Origin: Aphanomyces cochlioides
Taxonomy: Eukaryota; Oomycota; Saprolegniomycetes; Saprolegniales; Verrucalvaceae
Length of the DNA: 64,000 nt
Direction: 5' to 3'
NCBI GenBank assembly: GCA_019828595.1
Contig: JAHQRK010000001.1
Span: 4,960,001-5,024,000 of the forward strand
The position numbers and the translations under genes were made by a program. Positions 52,248 through 63,291 of the stretch are shown here, one piece after another. Under the pieces are notes generated by a model. The model saw only the letters and a program-made list of their open reading frames with translations, was not told the origin of the DNA and ran no database searches. How positions within the stretch are numbered: position 1 is the stretch's first letter; each line of letters starts with the position of its first letter.

Positions 52248-53112
52248 ATGAGTGACAACAACTTCTCCGATGTCCCAACTGAACTCGTGGACTGGGACCC
52301 ACAAATCATCTCCCTCAACACCAATGGCTTCTCCAACAGTCATCGGTACATCCTCGACAAACTATCAAGTGTTCACGACGTTTCCTTTATCCAAGAAACC
52401 CGTTTCCGCACGCCAAGTCTCCACGACCGTGTTGCGTTCCATTGGCAACGCATCACAAACCACGAAGGCTCTTTGTTCTTTGAAGAGCCTATTTACCCTG
52501 AAGTATCCACGTCGCCAGCCACTGGAGGTCTGGCTACGTTGATACATCCTCACTCTCCTTTGAAGAACGCCACTCAAGTCCCTCATGACAACCCAGTGCT
52601 TCGTGGTCGTTATCTACAAGTGCGATGTACTCTGGGTCCACTGACAGTCGTTCTCCACAATATCTATGCGCCGGCAGCCTTCCAACAACGAGCAAGTTAC
52701 TTCGAAGAATTGCCACGCGACTTTCCTCCACATGCGCTCCACATTGTTGGAGGCGATTTCAACTGCACTCTCAACAAAGATTTGGATTCGTTGAGACCCA
52801 GTACCTCCACCATGGCCGGCACCCTTCAACTGGAACAATGGATGCACAGTTTGTCTCTGGTGGATCTGTTTCGCCGTCAAAACCCCGTGGCACGAGCCTT
52901 CACAAGTCCCACACTCACCAACCGACTTGACTACATCTTTTGTTCGTCCACCTTGGCGGGTCTTCGTCATTGGAAGGCGACGCACATGCCACACGTTCCA
53001 CAGGCTGACCACGTGGCTTGTCGTATCATCACAAAGCGTCAAACATTGCGCCATGGCTCTGGATCATGGAAAGCTCCAACTTGGCTACTTCGTCTACCAC
53101 GAGCGGCCGAGA
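52248..53112 (+). pseudogene. ORF2 endonuclease part, split by R11 (R4)
   Basis: ORF2 residues 1-288 with the complete endonuclease domain (NTNG, QET, GGDFNC, RLDYIF, ADHVA), Met-Ser-Asp start type and QQRAS variant. It is interrupted by the 204-bp R11 stub, after which the frame continues from 53318. Without R11 the gene would be open from start to stop. Confidence 0.91.
53097..53112 (+). repeat. Target-site duplication of R11, left copy
   Basis: CCACGAGCGGCCGAGA, 16 bp, repeated at 53318-53333 (17 bp if the preceding A is included). Confidence 0.92.
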
Positions 53113-53157
53113 CGTCAACACGCCATTCCTGACAACGTCAACACGCCATTCCTGACA
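53112..53157 (+). repeat. 23-bp tandem duplication at the R11 5' end
   Basis: Two exact 23-bp copies beginning ACGTCAACACG at 53112 and 53135. Only one copy exists at the matching place in the other elements. Confidence 0.9.
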
Positions 53158-53316
53158 GTGTCGTTTCATGAGTGAGCTGACGGCTCACCACTTCATCTCC
53201 TGTTCAATGACCACTTTGCAATATTCTGTTTTCCAAGTTCTATTTATACAGTACGAGGCAAATTAGTAAGTCATTAGGGCCTTTGCTCAAAAATAAGGTT
53301 AATACAACTCATTTAA
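53113..53316 (+). mobile_element. R11: 204-bp 5'-truncated LINE stub
   Basis: Contains only the last ORF2 codons (RQHAIPDSVVS) and the 3' UTR, flanked by 16-bp target-site duplications in R4 ORF2. A normal, very short product of abortive reverse transcription. Its first 23 bp are tandemly repeated (53112-53134 and 53135-53157). It is the only 3' junction where the element end and the target CC are separated by an extra A (53317), which breaks the perfect terminal inverted repeat. The stop-codon stem lacks the T, as in R8 and R9. Confidence 0.93.
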
Positions 53317-53317
53317 A

Positions 53318-53333
53318 CCACGAGCGGCCGAGA
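53318..53333 (+). repeat. Target-site duplication of R11, right copy
   Basis: CCACGAGCGGCCGAGA, matches 53097-53112. Nick on the other strand: GCTCGTGG|TAGAC. Confidence 0.92.
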
Positions 53334-56300
53334 TTGTTCATGGATGTCTGGATCGATTTTTGGACAAGTCTCCATCATTCCACAATATCTCCAAGGCCTA
53401 CGACATGCTGGTCAATGATATCCGCTCCCAACTCAAAGAATTCCATTCTCAACGATTGGAGAAACAACGTCTGCCGTTGAAGAAGTTAGCTGTCGAGATC
53501 GCTTCGCTTTTGCAAGTCCCCAACATGCGTCAATATGCAGTGCTGGTGGATCGAGTGCGAGACCTTCAAAAGCAAATTCACGAGCTGCAAGATCGAGACA
53601 AGCAGTTTCGTCAAGACCAGGCGTTCCAACTTCACTTGTACAAAGCAGAGCGCTCGTCCAAGTTCCACTTCATGTCTCCTGTCCCTACCCCCTTGAAGAA
53701 GACAGTCTTCAAAGAGTTGGTGGATGTCAATGGAAATGTTGTCTCCAATCAACAAGGCATGTCTGACGTCCTGGTCGACTACTACAAGGACTTGTTTGCA
53801 GCTCCCGAGGTGCAGCGATCTGGAGACGAAGTGTCGTCATTTCTGACCCCATTGACTCGACACAAGCAACTGCCAGAGCAAGCCCAGAAAGAGCTGTCGG
53901 CTCCCTTGCGCGCCAACGAGTTCTATCATGCTATTTCGCACAGCAGTTCGAACTCAGCGCCAGGTCCCAACGCTCTGCCATTCGAAGTCCTCAAACTTGC
54001 ACCTCACAAGTGGTCGTTGGTATTGGAGCTGCTATTCACACACCAGCTCCATTCTCACCCTCGCTTGACTCCCATGCAACTTGTCAGTACGCTGGTGTTG
54101 CTGCACAAGAAAGGCCCCAAGTCACAAGCCAAGAACTATCGGCCCATTAGCCTACTCAACACGGATGTGAAAATCCTGACGAGTATTCTGGCTTATCGAC
54201 TCCAGCGCCACATTCGACACATCATCCACCCGGACCAGCAAGGCTTTATCCGTCGAAGCAATATCCAAACCAATATTGCACGACTGGATGACATGCTGCA
54301 CCACATCAAACTACACAGTCCGTCCTCGATGGTGGCACTGCTTGACTTTGAGAAAGCTTTTGATCGCGTGGACCACGCGTACTTGCTCCGCGTCCTCCGT
54401 CACTATGGCTTTCCCGAAACCTTTGTTGCCATGGTTCGCGTACTGTACTCGGGCCGCAAGTCTCGCATCTTGGTGAACGGCTTCTTGTCCAAGCCAGTTC
54501 ACATCTCACGCGGTGTGTTGCAAGGTGATCCACTGTCGCCACTTCTGTTTGTGATCGCTTTGGAACCGATGTGCCAACTCCTACGGCAACACTCCAACTA
54601 TGGCATCAAGTGTGGGGATCGCTACCACACTGGGAGTTACTTTGCCGACGACTCGCAACTCTATGCGGCAAATGAGACGTGCCTCCACCGGCAGCTTGCA
54701 TTGGTTCAAACCTTTTGCGACAAGTCTGGTTTCCGACTCAACGTAGACAAGACCCAAATTCTGACCTACAGCCAGTTGAATGGGAACCTTGCCTCACTAC
54801 AAGTTACTTCCGACAGTCCCGTGAAGGCTCTTGGTATCTTGGTTGCGCCCAATCTTTCTCCATTGGCACGTTTCAATTACGTGTATGAGAAGTTTGTGGC
54901 TCGCTTGTCTTTGTGGCTCTACAAGGCTCGAACCATGGCCGGAAAAGTCACTATCCTGCACAGCATATGTCTGCCTGTGTTATGGTACCAACTGGCTTTT
55001 GTCCCTGCCGACAAAGACCTGGCCAAAAAGATCGACAAGGCCATGCTTCAATTTATGCATGGTGAAGAAATCAACCCATCCTCCTCTGTCCATGGCCTCC
55101 GTTTGATCAAAAAGGAGATTCTATTCATGCCGAAGAAGTCCGGTGGCTTAGGCCTGCACCATGCACTTGCTTTATGGCAACAACACAACCGCTCTGTCAT
55201 GATCAGATGCATTCAAGCCATCACCACCCCACCCCGCAAGTCTGCCATGTCCGCCTGGATTACGCCGGGCTATACTCTCCTCGAGAAGGCTTTTCATCCA
55301 TGGGGTTCCCCCCGAGATCTCCTCTTGGCAAATGGCTCTTCTGCATTCATCAGACAACTGTACAAGAATCCCAATATCACTCCAATGTGGAAAGCCTTAT
55401 TGAGTAGCTGGTTTGAATCCCGCTGGACTCCGTACGGCTGTCCAAATCACATCTCATCTTTGGATGTTCCCCTTTGGCACAACTCGTATCTGCCTGGACT
55501 CGAAGACCTATACGATCAGTGCTCTACATCGACGCAAGACCAAGCCAATGTATTGGCTTCGCTTCACATCACGAAGTTGTCGCATTTGTTGACTCCGTGT
55601 CAGCGAGTTTGGCCAGCTTCGATCTTGTTCGACAAAATCAACCGTGCCTGCCGCCAAGCCAATTTTGTCCCTCCAACGAAACAATGGATCTCAATCTTGG
55701 TGACCAAGTTATCACGATTGTTTGAGATTGTTTCTGAAGAGGATGCTCCCGTGTTCCACTTGCCGACGCCAAGCTCTGAATGGATGGAATGGCACTGGAT
55801 GATACACCCTGACTCGAGTCCGATCTTGTTGGCGCTTGCGACTTCGAAATCGGCTAAGATCAGAGCTTCTCCAGCTGTCAGCTCGTCCATTCTTCCTACC
55901 AAGCATCTCAACCTGCCATCCAACTTTTACGAAGACCCCAAGCGCCTTACCCAACTTGCCGCCTTCCTCCAACCCGACCACATTCTCCCTCGATATGGAG
56001 AGTTCATTTTCAAGACCCTTCTCCGCGCCAACGCCATGCAATATCTGTTTCAGTACCAAGACCCCAAGCCGACGTGTGTCTTCTGTCGTGTCAATGAGAC
56101 GTACGAGCATTTCCTGTTCTCTTGTGGATATGGTCAATCTGTTTGGTATTCCTTCAAGACAATCCAGCGACTGCTCGAGTGTTCCTTTCCGTCCACGTGT
56201 CTGGAAATGTTCTACGAGACGCCCAAGCCGTCCGATGGATACTACATCCGTGGCTATCTGAAGATCTGGCCGATTGTCCGAGCCTGCGTGTATTATCAAA

Positions 56301-56524
56301 TATGGCTCCAACGTGCCGATCGCACCTTTCGACCCGACCTCACAGCGAAGAGTCCGATGGAAGTTGCCATTCATGCTGCCTCTTTGATCAAGCTACATCT
56401 ACAACAGCTCCTGGTTGATCTCCCTCTCAAGAAGGGATACACCAAGGTATTCAATGTGCTCAAGCATCTATCTTCGGACCCCTGGTTACGTCAACACGCC
56501 ATTCCTGACAGCGTCGTTTCATGA
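53318..56524 (+). pseudogene. ORF2 RT and finger part (R4)
   Basis: ORF2 residues ~284-1351, open to the TGA at 56522-56524, with RT boxes and CCHC finger intact. Diagnostic residues SPSFHN, FVAMVRV and WYSFKTI are shared with R7. Private changes are MRQYAV, AISHSSS (Ser for Arg) and VYEKF. The only defect in this gene is the R11 stub upstream. Confidence 0.91.
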
Positions 56525-56670
56525 GTGAGCTGACGGCTCACTCACTTCATCTCCTGTTCAATGACCACTTTGCCATATTCTGTTTTCCAAGTTCTATTTA
56601 TAGAGTACGAGGCAAATTAGTAAGTCATTAGGGCCTTTGCTCAAAAATATGGTTAATACAACTCATTTAA
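56525..56670 (+). promoter_or_regulatory. R4 3' UTR with terminal hairpin
   Basis: 146 nt with the perfect 9-bp stop-codon stem (TGAGTGAGC/GCTCACTCA). TATAGAG variant beside the 14-nt motif. AAATATGG instead of AAATAAGG before the terminal inverted repeat at 56651-56672. Confidence 0.68.
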
Positions 56671-56685
56671 CCATAACGAACCAGG
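56671..56685 (+). repeat. Target-site duplication of R4, right copy
   Basis: CCATAACGAACCAGG, matches 7745-7759 (16 bp with the following A). Nick on the other strand: GTTATGG|GGCTC. Confidence 0.93.
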
Positions 56686-58025
56686 ATTTTCCTTGACAAA
56701 TTGATCGCAGATGACTTTTTCGGACCAGTCCTTGTAGCCTTCGCCCAACTTGACTGTGAGCTCGTACACTTGGGACTGGGGGGTGAGCAAAATGTTTTCA
56801 ATGAAGGCGTCCATGTCACCAGAGTCTTTGTAGAATGCGTCCGCCATGGCCTCGCATCGCGCAATATCGTCATCGGCAATAGCATGAGCACCAGTGTTGC
56901 GATGTTTCGCGCCTTTGGGGGCATTGCCTTGCTTGGAATCTTTCTTGGACGAAGCTGAATCCTTGCCGGGAGTCTTTTGCGTCCATGGATTGGCCCTTTC
57001 AGCGTTTTGTTGCTCTTGATCGCCTTGTATTTTGTCTGCCGCGGTAGGAGGATCAACAGCGCCATTTCCTTGAGCAACGGATTTGTCGACAATGTCTTGA
57101 TTTGACTGGTCATTGTCATTGTTTGTCGATTGTTCCTCTTGAATAACTTCTCCAGGAGTATCACACGGCTTCGCTTGGCCGTTAATGTCGCCTGACCCAT
57201 CAACCTCAGAGTGAATTTGAGTATTTCCCTCGTCGGTTAAGGCCTCGGTTTCAGTAGAATCCTTCCCCTCGGCGTCTCCAGAGACCATATCCACGTCCTC
57301 TTGAGATTTTTCTTCTTCCTCTCCCGTTCTAGGAGGCTCAGCACAGGGGGCGACGCGGTTGGTGGCTGCTGGCTCAGTCCCATTGGTCACGAGAAAGGCC
57401 GGGGCCAGACCCCCAGTGACAGGGGTAGAAGGGGAATCCATGCCATCCCCGCAGCACGGTGACTGGGGTACACCATTGCTCCGGCGAGAACCCAAATCGG
57501 GATACCGCCCCCGCCCCTCCGAAGAGGCCCCTGGGGGAAGTAGACAGAACCGCAGGGTGTGCCCATAGGGGGGGCCCTCGTAGCCTCTAGGGCTGGCATG
57601 GACCCCGTTTTCTCGCCGCCTTCACTGGGGATCGACTCCAATTGGAGTCCAGGGAAGCAGCCACCACAGGCACAAGGCCCCAGTGGTTCGCCCTCCTGAG
57701 TGAGGGCTTCGCTAGACAAGTTAACGACAGTGGTCTGGGGGTCAACCACTGACCCACTGAGGTTGACCCCCCCTGGAACTCCGGCGAGTGGAGCACCAGG
57801 TGAAGCGCTGGTGGAGCGAGACGCAGATTGGTCTCCAGAGACGCTGTTGGGGTCGAACTCGACCTCCACTTCGGCCCTAGGGTTAGGTGTAGAGACATTA
57901 CTCACACCACTTCCGCCATCCTGATTGGACGACGAAAGTGGGTGAGGTGATACAATACCTGGAATGATGGTGACTCCGTGAGTGTTGGTCTCACGGAGCT
58001 CGGAACAGCTGTTGGCGTTGGACAT
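56671..58025 (-). pseudogene. ORF1 N-terminal part with frameshift (R3)
   Basis: ATG at 58025. The C6 tract is C5 (57533-57537 on the plus strand as G5), shifting the frame near residue 163, the same lesion as in R4. Residues up to ~452 follow in the shifted frame to the R4 insertion. The open frame extending upstream through 58086 into R2 is the open leader plus antisense ORF2, not a gene. Confidence 0.88.
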
Positions 58026-58088
58026 TTTGAGCGCGGCGGCACTTGATAACTTCTTGACTTGAGGGGTACGAGGCAAATTCGGAAGTAC

Positions 58089-58103
58089 CCACATTGTTGG
58101 AGG
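58089..58103 (+). repeat. Target-site duplication of R3, right copy
   Basis: CCACATTGTTGGAGG, matches 1767-1781. Confidence 0.93.
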
Positions 58104-61100
58104 AGATTTCAACTGCACTCTCAACAAAGATTTGGATTCGTTGAGACCCAGTACCTCCACCATGGCCGGCACCCTTCAACTGGAACAATGGATGCACAGT
58201 TTGTCTCTGGTGGATCTGTTTCGCCGTCAAAACCCCGTGGCACGAGCCTTCACAAGTCCCACACTCACCAACCGACTCGACTACATATTTTGTTCGTCCA
58301 CCTTGGCGGGTCTTCGTCATTGGAAGGCGACGCACATGCCACACGTTCCACAGGCTGACCACGTGGCTTGTCGTATCATCACAAAGCGTCAAACATTGCG
58401 CCATGGCTCTGGATCATGGAAAGCTCCAACTTGGCTACTTCGTCTACCACGAGCGGCCGAGATTGTTCATGGATGTCTGGATCGATTTTTGGACAAGTCT
58501 CCAACATTCCACAATATCTCCAAGGCCTACGACATGCTGGTCAATGATATCCGCTCCCAACTCAAAGAATTCCATTCTCAACGATTGGAGAAACAACGTC
58601 TGCCGTTGAAGAAGTCAGCTGTGGAGATCGCTTCGCTTTTGCAAGTCCCCAACATGCGTCAAGATGCAGTGCTGGTGGATCGAGTGCGAGACCTTCAAAA
58701 GCAAATTCACGAGCTGCAAGATCGAGACAAGCAGTTTCGTCAAGACCAGGCGTTCCAACTTCACTTGTACAAAGCAGAGCGCTCGTCCAAGTTCCACTTC
58801 ATGTCTCCTGTCCCTACCCCCTTGAAGAAGACAGTCTTCAAAGAGTTGGTGGATGTCAATGGAAATGTTGTCTCCAATCAACAAGGCATGTCTGACGTCC
58901 TGGTCGACTACTACAAGGACTTGTTTGCAGCTCCCGAGGTGCAGCGATCTGGAGACGAAGTGTCGTCATTTCTGACCCCATTGACTCGACACAAGCAACT
59001 GCCAGAGCAAGCCCAGAAAGAGCTGTCGGCTCCCTTGCGCGCCAACGAGTTCTATCATGCTATTCGACACAGCAGTTCGAACTCAGCGCCAGGTCCCAAC
59101 GCTCTGCCATTCGAAGTCCTCAAACTTGCACCTCACAAGTGGTCGTTGGTATTGGAGCTGCTATTCACACACCAGCTCCATTCTCACCCTCGCTTGACTC
59201 CCATGCAACTTGTCAGTACGCTGGTGTTGCTGCACAAGAAAGGCCCCAAGTCACAAGCCAAGAACTATCGGCCCATTAGCCTACTCAACACGGATGTGAA
59301 AATCCTGACGAGTATTCTGGCTTATCGACTCCAGCGCCACATTCGACACATCATCCACCCGGACCAGCAAGGCTTTATCCGTCGAAGCAATATCCAAACC
59401 AATATTGCACGACTGGATGACATGCTGCACCACATCAAACTACACAGTCCGTCCTCGATGGTGGCACTGCTTGACTTTGAGAAAGCTTTTGATCGCGTGG
59501 ACCACGCGTACTTGCTCCGCGTCCTCCGTCACTATGGCTTTCCCGAAACCTTTGTTGACATGGTTCGCGTACTGTACTCGGGCCGCAAGTCTCGCATCTT
59601 GGTGAACGGCTTCTTGTCCAAGCCAGTTCACATCTCACGCGGTGTGTTGCAAGGTGATCCACTGTCGCCACTTCTGTTTGTGATCGCTTTAGAACCGATG
59701 TGCCAACTCCTACGGCAACACTCCAACTATGGCATCAAGTGTGGGGATCGCTACCACACTGGGAGTTACTTTGCCGACGACTCGCAACTCTATGCGGCAA
59801 ATGAGACGTGCCTCCACCGGCAGCTTGCATTGGTTCAAACCTTTTGCGACAAGTCTGGTTTCCGACTCAACGTAGACAAGACCCAAATTCTGACCTACAG
59901 CCAGTTGAATGGGAACCTTGCCTCACTACAAGTTACTTCCGACAGTCCCGTGAAGGCTCTTGGTATCTTGGTTGCGCCCAATCTTTCTCCATTGGCACGT
60001 TTCAATTACGTGTTTGAGAAGTTTGTGGCTCGCTTGTCTTTGTGGCTCTACAAGGCTCGAACCATGGCCGGAAAAGTCACTATCCTGCACAGCATATGTC
60101 TGCCTGTGTTATGGTACCAACTGGCTTTTGTCCCTGCCGACAAAGACCTGGCCAAAAAGATCGACAAGGCCATGCTTCAATTTATGCATGGTGAAGAAAT
60201 CAACCCATCCTCCTCTGTCCATGGCCTCCGTTTGATCAAAAAGGAGATTCTATTCATGCCGAAGAAGTCCGGTGGCTTAGGCCTGCACCATGCACTTGCT
60301 TTATGGCAACAACACAACCGCTCTGTCATGATCAGATGCATTCAAGCCATCACCACCCCACCCCGCAAGTCTGCCATGTCCGCCTGGATTACGCCGGGCT
60401 ATACTCTCCTCGAGAAGGCTTTTCATCCATGGGGTTCCCCCCGAGATCTCCTCTTGGCAAATGGCTCTTCTGCATTCATCAGACAACTGTACAAGAATCC
60501 CAATATCACTCCAATGTGGAAAGCCTTATTGAGTAGCTGGTTTGAATCTCGCTGGACTCCGTACGGCTGTCCAAATCACATCTCATCTTTGGATGTTCCC
60601 CTTTGGCACAACTCGTATCTGCCTGGACTCGAAGACCTATACGATCAGTGCTCTACATCGACGCAAGACCAAGCCAATGTATTGGCGTCGCTTCACATCA
60701 CGAAGTTGTCGCATTTGTTGACTCCGTGTCAGCGAGTTTGGCCAGCTTCGATCTTGTTCGACAAAATCAACCGTGCCTGCCGCCAAGCCAATTTTGTCCC
60801 TCCAACGAAACAATGGATCTCAATCTTGGTGACCAAGTTATCACGATTGTTTGAGATTGTTTCTGAAGAGGATGCTCCCGTGTTCCACTTGCCGACGCCA
60901 AGCTCTGAATGGATGGAATGGCACTGGATGATACACCCTGACTCGAGTCCGATCTTGTTGGCGCTTGCGACTTCGAAATCGGCTAAGATCAGAGCTTCTC
61001 CAGCTGTCAGCTCGTCCATTCTTCCTACCAAGCATCTCAACCTGCCATCCAACTTTTACGAAGACCCCAAGCGCCTTACCCAACTTGCCGCCTTCCTCCA

Positions 61101-61653
61101 ACCCGACCACATTCTCCCTCGATATGGAGAGTTCATTTTCAAGACCCTTCTCCGCGCCAACGCCATGCAATATCTGTTTCAGTACCAAGACCCCAAGCCG
61201 ACGTGTGTCTTCTGTCGTGTCAATGAGACGTACGAGCATTTCCTGTTCTCTTGTGGATATGGTCAATCTGTTTGGTATTTCTTCAAGGCGATCCAGCGAC
61301 TGCTCGAGTGTTCCTTTCCGTCAACGTGTCTGGAAATGTTCTACGAGACGCCCAAGCCGTCCGATGGATACTACATCCGTGGCTATCTGAAGATCTGGCC
61401 GATTGTCCGAGCCTGCGTGTATTATCAAATATGGCTCCAACGTGCCGATCGCACCTTTCGACCCGACCTCACAGAGAAGAGTCCGATGGAAGTTGCCATT
61501 CATGCTGCCTCTTTGATCAAGCTACATCTACAACACCTCCTGGTTGATCTCCCTCTCAAGAAGGGATACACCAAGGTATTCAATGTGCTCAAGCATCTAT
61601 CTTCGGACCACTGGTTACGTCAACACATCATTCCTAACAGCGTCGTTTCATGA
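58089..61653 (+). pseudogene. ORF2 C-terminal seven-eighths (R2)
   Basis: ORF2 residues ~164-1351: the second half of the endonuclease (GGDFNC, RLDYIF, ADHVA), RT boxes and CCHC finger, all in one open frame. With 1276-1781 it makes a complete gene interrupted only by R3. Private changes: LKKSAVEI, LTEKSPM, LQHLLVD and IIPNSVVS. The C-terminal DHWLRQHII is shared with R10. Confidence 0.91.
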
Positions 61654-61799
61654 GAGAGCTGACGGCTCACTCACTTCATCTCCTGTCCAATGACCACTTT
61701 GCCATATCCTGTTTTCCAAGTTCTATTTATACAGTACGAGGCAAATTAGTAAGTCATTAGGGCCTTTGCTCAAAAATAAGGTTAATACAACTCATTTAA
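61654..61799 (+). promoter_or_regulatory. R2 3' UTR with terminal hairpin
   Basis: 146 nt. The stop-codon stem carries GAGAGAGC (one mismatch), as in R10. The antisense TATAAATAG and 14-nt motif are kept. The terminal inverted repeat is at 61780-61801. Confidence 0.66.
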
Positions 61800-63291
61800 C
61801 CTCCATTCTACTCATTTTCATCTGTACTCGTGATGAGTGACAACAACTTCTCCGATGTCCCAACTGAACTCGTGGACTGGGACCCACAAATCATCTCCCT
61901 CAACACCAATGGCTTCTCCAACAGTCATCGGTACATCCTCGACAAACTATCAAGTGTTCACGACGTTTCCTTTATCCAAGAAACCCGTTTCCGCACGCCA
62001 AGTCTCCACGACCGTGTTGCGTTCCATTGGCAACGCATCACAAACCACGCAGGCTCTTTGTTCTTTGAAGAGCCTATTTACCCTGAAGTATCCACGTCGC
62101 CAGCCACTGGAGGTCTGGCTACGTTGATACATCCTCACTCTCCTTTGAAGAACGCCACTCAAGTCCCTCATGACAACCCAGTGCTTCGTGGTCGTTATCT
62201 ACAAGTGCGATGTACTCTGGGTCCACTGACAGTCGTTCTCCACAATATCTATGCGCCGGCAGCCTTCCAACAACGAGCAAGTTACTTCGAAGAATTGCCA
62301 CGCGACTTTCCTCCACATGCGCTCCACATTGTTGGAGGAGATTTCAACTGCACTCTCAACAAAGATTTGGATTCGTTGAGACCCAGTACCTCCACCATGG
62401 CCGGCACCCTTCAACTGGAACAATGGATGCACAGTTTGTCTCTGGTGGATCTGTTTCGCCGTCAAAACCCCGTGGCACGAGCCTTCACAAGTCCCACACT
62501 CACCAACCGACTTGACTACATCTTTTGTTCGTCCACCTTGGCGGGTCTTCGTCATTGGAAGGCGACGCACATGCCACACGTTCCACAGGCTGACCACGTG
62601 GCTTGTCGTATCATCACAAAGCGTCAAACATTGCGCCATGGCTCTGGATCATGGAAAGCTCCAACTTGGCTACTTCGTCTACCACGAGCGGCCGAGATTG
62701 TTCATGGATGTCTGGATCGATTTTTGGACAAGTCTCCAACATTCCACAATATCGCCAAGGCCTACGACATGCTGGTCAATGATATCCGCTCCCAACTCAA
62801 AGAATTCCATTCTCAACGATTGGAGAAACAACGTCTGCCGTTGAAGAAGTTAGCTGTCGAGATCGCTTCGCTTTTGCAAGTCCCCAACATGCGTCAAGAT
62901 TCAGTGCTGGTGGATCGAGTGCGAGACCTTCAAAAGCAAATTCACGAGCTACAAGATCGAGACAAGCAGTTTCGTCAAGACCAGGCGTTCCAACTTCACT
63001 TGTACAAAGCAGAGCGCTCGTCCAAGTTCCACTTCATGTCCCCTGTCCCTACCCCCTTGAAGAAGACAGTCTTCAAAGAGTTGGTGGATGTCAATGGAAA
63101 TGTTGTCTCCAATCAACAAGGCATGTCTGACGTCCTGGTCGACTACTACAAGGACTTGTTTGCAGCTCCCGAGGTGCAGCGATCTGGAGACGAAGTGTCG
63201 TCATTTCTGACCCCATTGACTCGACACAAGCAACTGCCAGAGCAAGCCCAGAAAGAGCTGTCGGCTCCCTTGCGCGCCAACGAGTTCTATC
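61800..63291 (+). mobile_element. R1: outermost LINE host, partial
   Basis: Reference positions ~3146-4637: the end of the spacer and the N-terminal third of ORF2, bounded on the left by R2 and on the right by R12. Its ORF1 should lie left of the window and its 3' half right of it. Confidence 0.9.
61833..63290 (+). pseudogene. ORF2 N-terminal part, cut by R12 (R1)
   Basis: ORF2 residues 1-486 (Met-Ser-Asp start type, QQRAS variant), with the complete endonuclease domain and the region leading to RT, no frameshift. It stops at RANEFY, where R12 begins. Private changes: NHAGSLF (Ala for Glu) and HNIAKAY. Confidence 0.9.

Larger units (their letters stand above)
52117..53112 (+). mobile_element. 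R4 segment b: LINE middle part
   Basis: Continuation of R4 after the R5 block: ORF1 tail, spacer and ORF2 residues 1-288, up to the short R11 insertion. Starts with the R5 duplication (52117-52131) and ends with the R11 duplication. Confidence 0.93.
53318..56670 (+). mobile_element. R4 segment c: LINE 3' part
   Basis: Continuation of R4 after R11: ORF2 from residue ~284 to the stop, and the complete 3' end at 56670, followed by the R4 target duplication in R3. Confidence 0.93.
56671..58086 (-). mobile_element. R3 segment b: LINE 5' part
   Basis: 5' leader and ORF1 residues 1-452 of R3, with the intact element 5' end at 58086. Starts with the right R4 duplication. Bases AC (58087-58088) lie between the 5' end and the R3 target duplication and match neither. 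Confidence 0.93.
58089..61799 (+). mobile_element. R2 segment b: LINE 3' part
   Basis: Continuation of R2 after R3: ORF2 from residue ~164 to the stop, and the complete 3' end at 61799. It is followed by CCTCCATTC, which is the spacer just before ORF2 in R1 (reference position ~3146), so R2 sits in R1 in the same orientation. The left duplication of this insertion is outside the window. Confidence 0.92.

Noticed and set aside
57387..58172. 261-aa minus-strand frame beginning in R2 ORF2 antisense and entering R3 ORF1
   Set aside because: Arises from the stop-free leader joined to antisense sequence, and ends at the R3 frameshift; no evidence of a gene.
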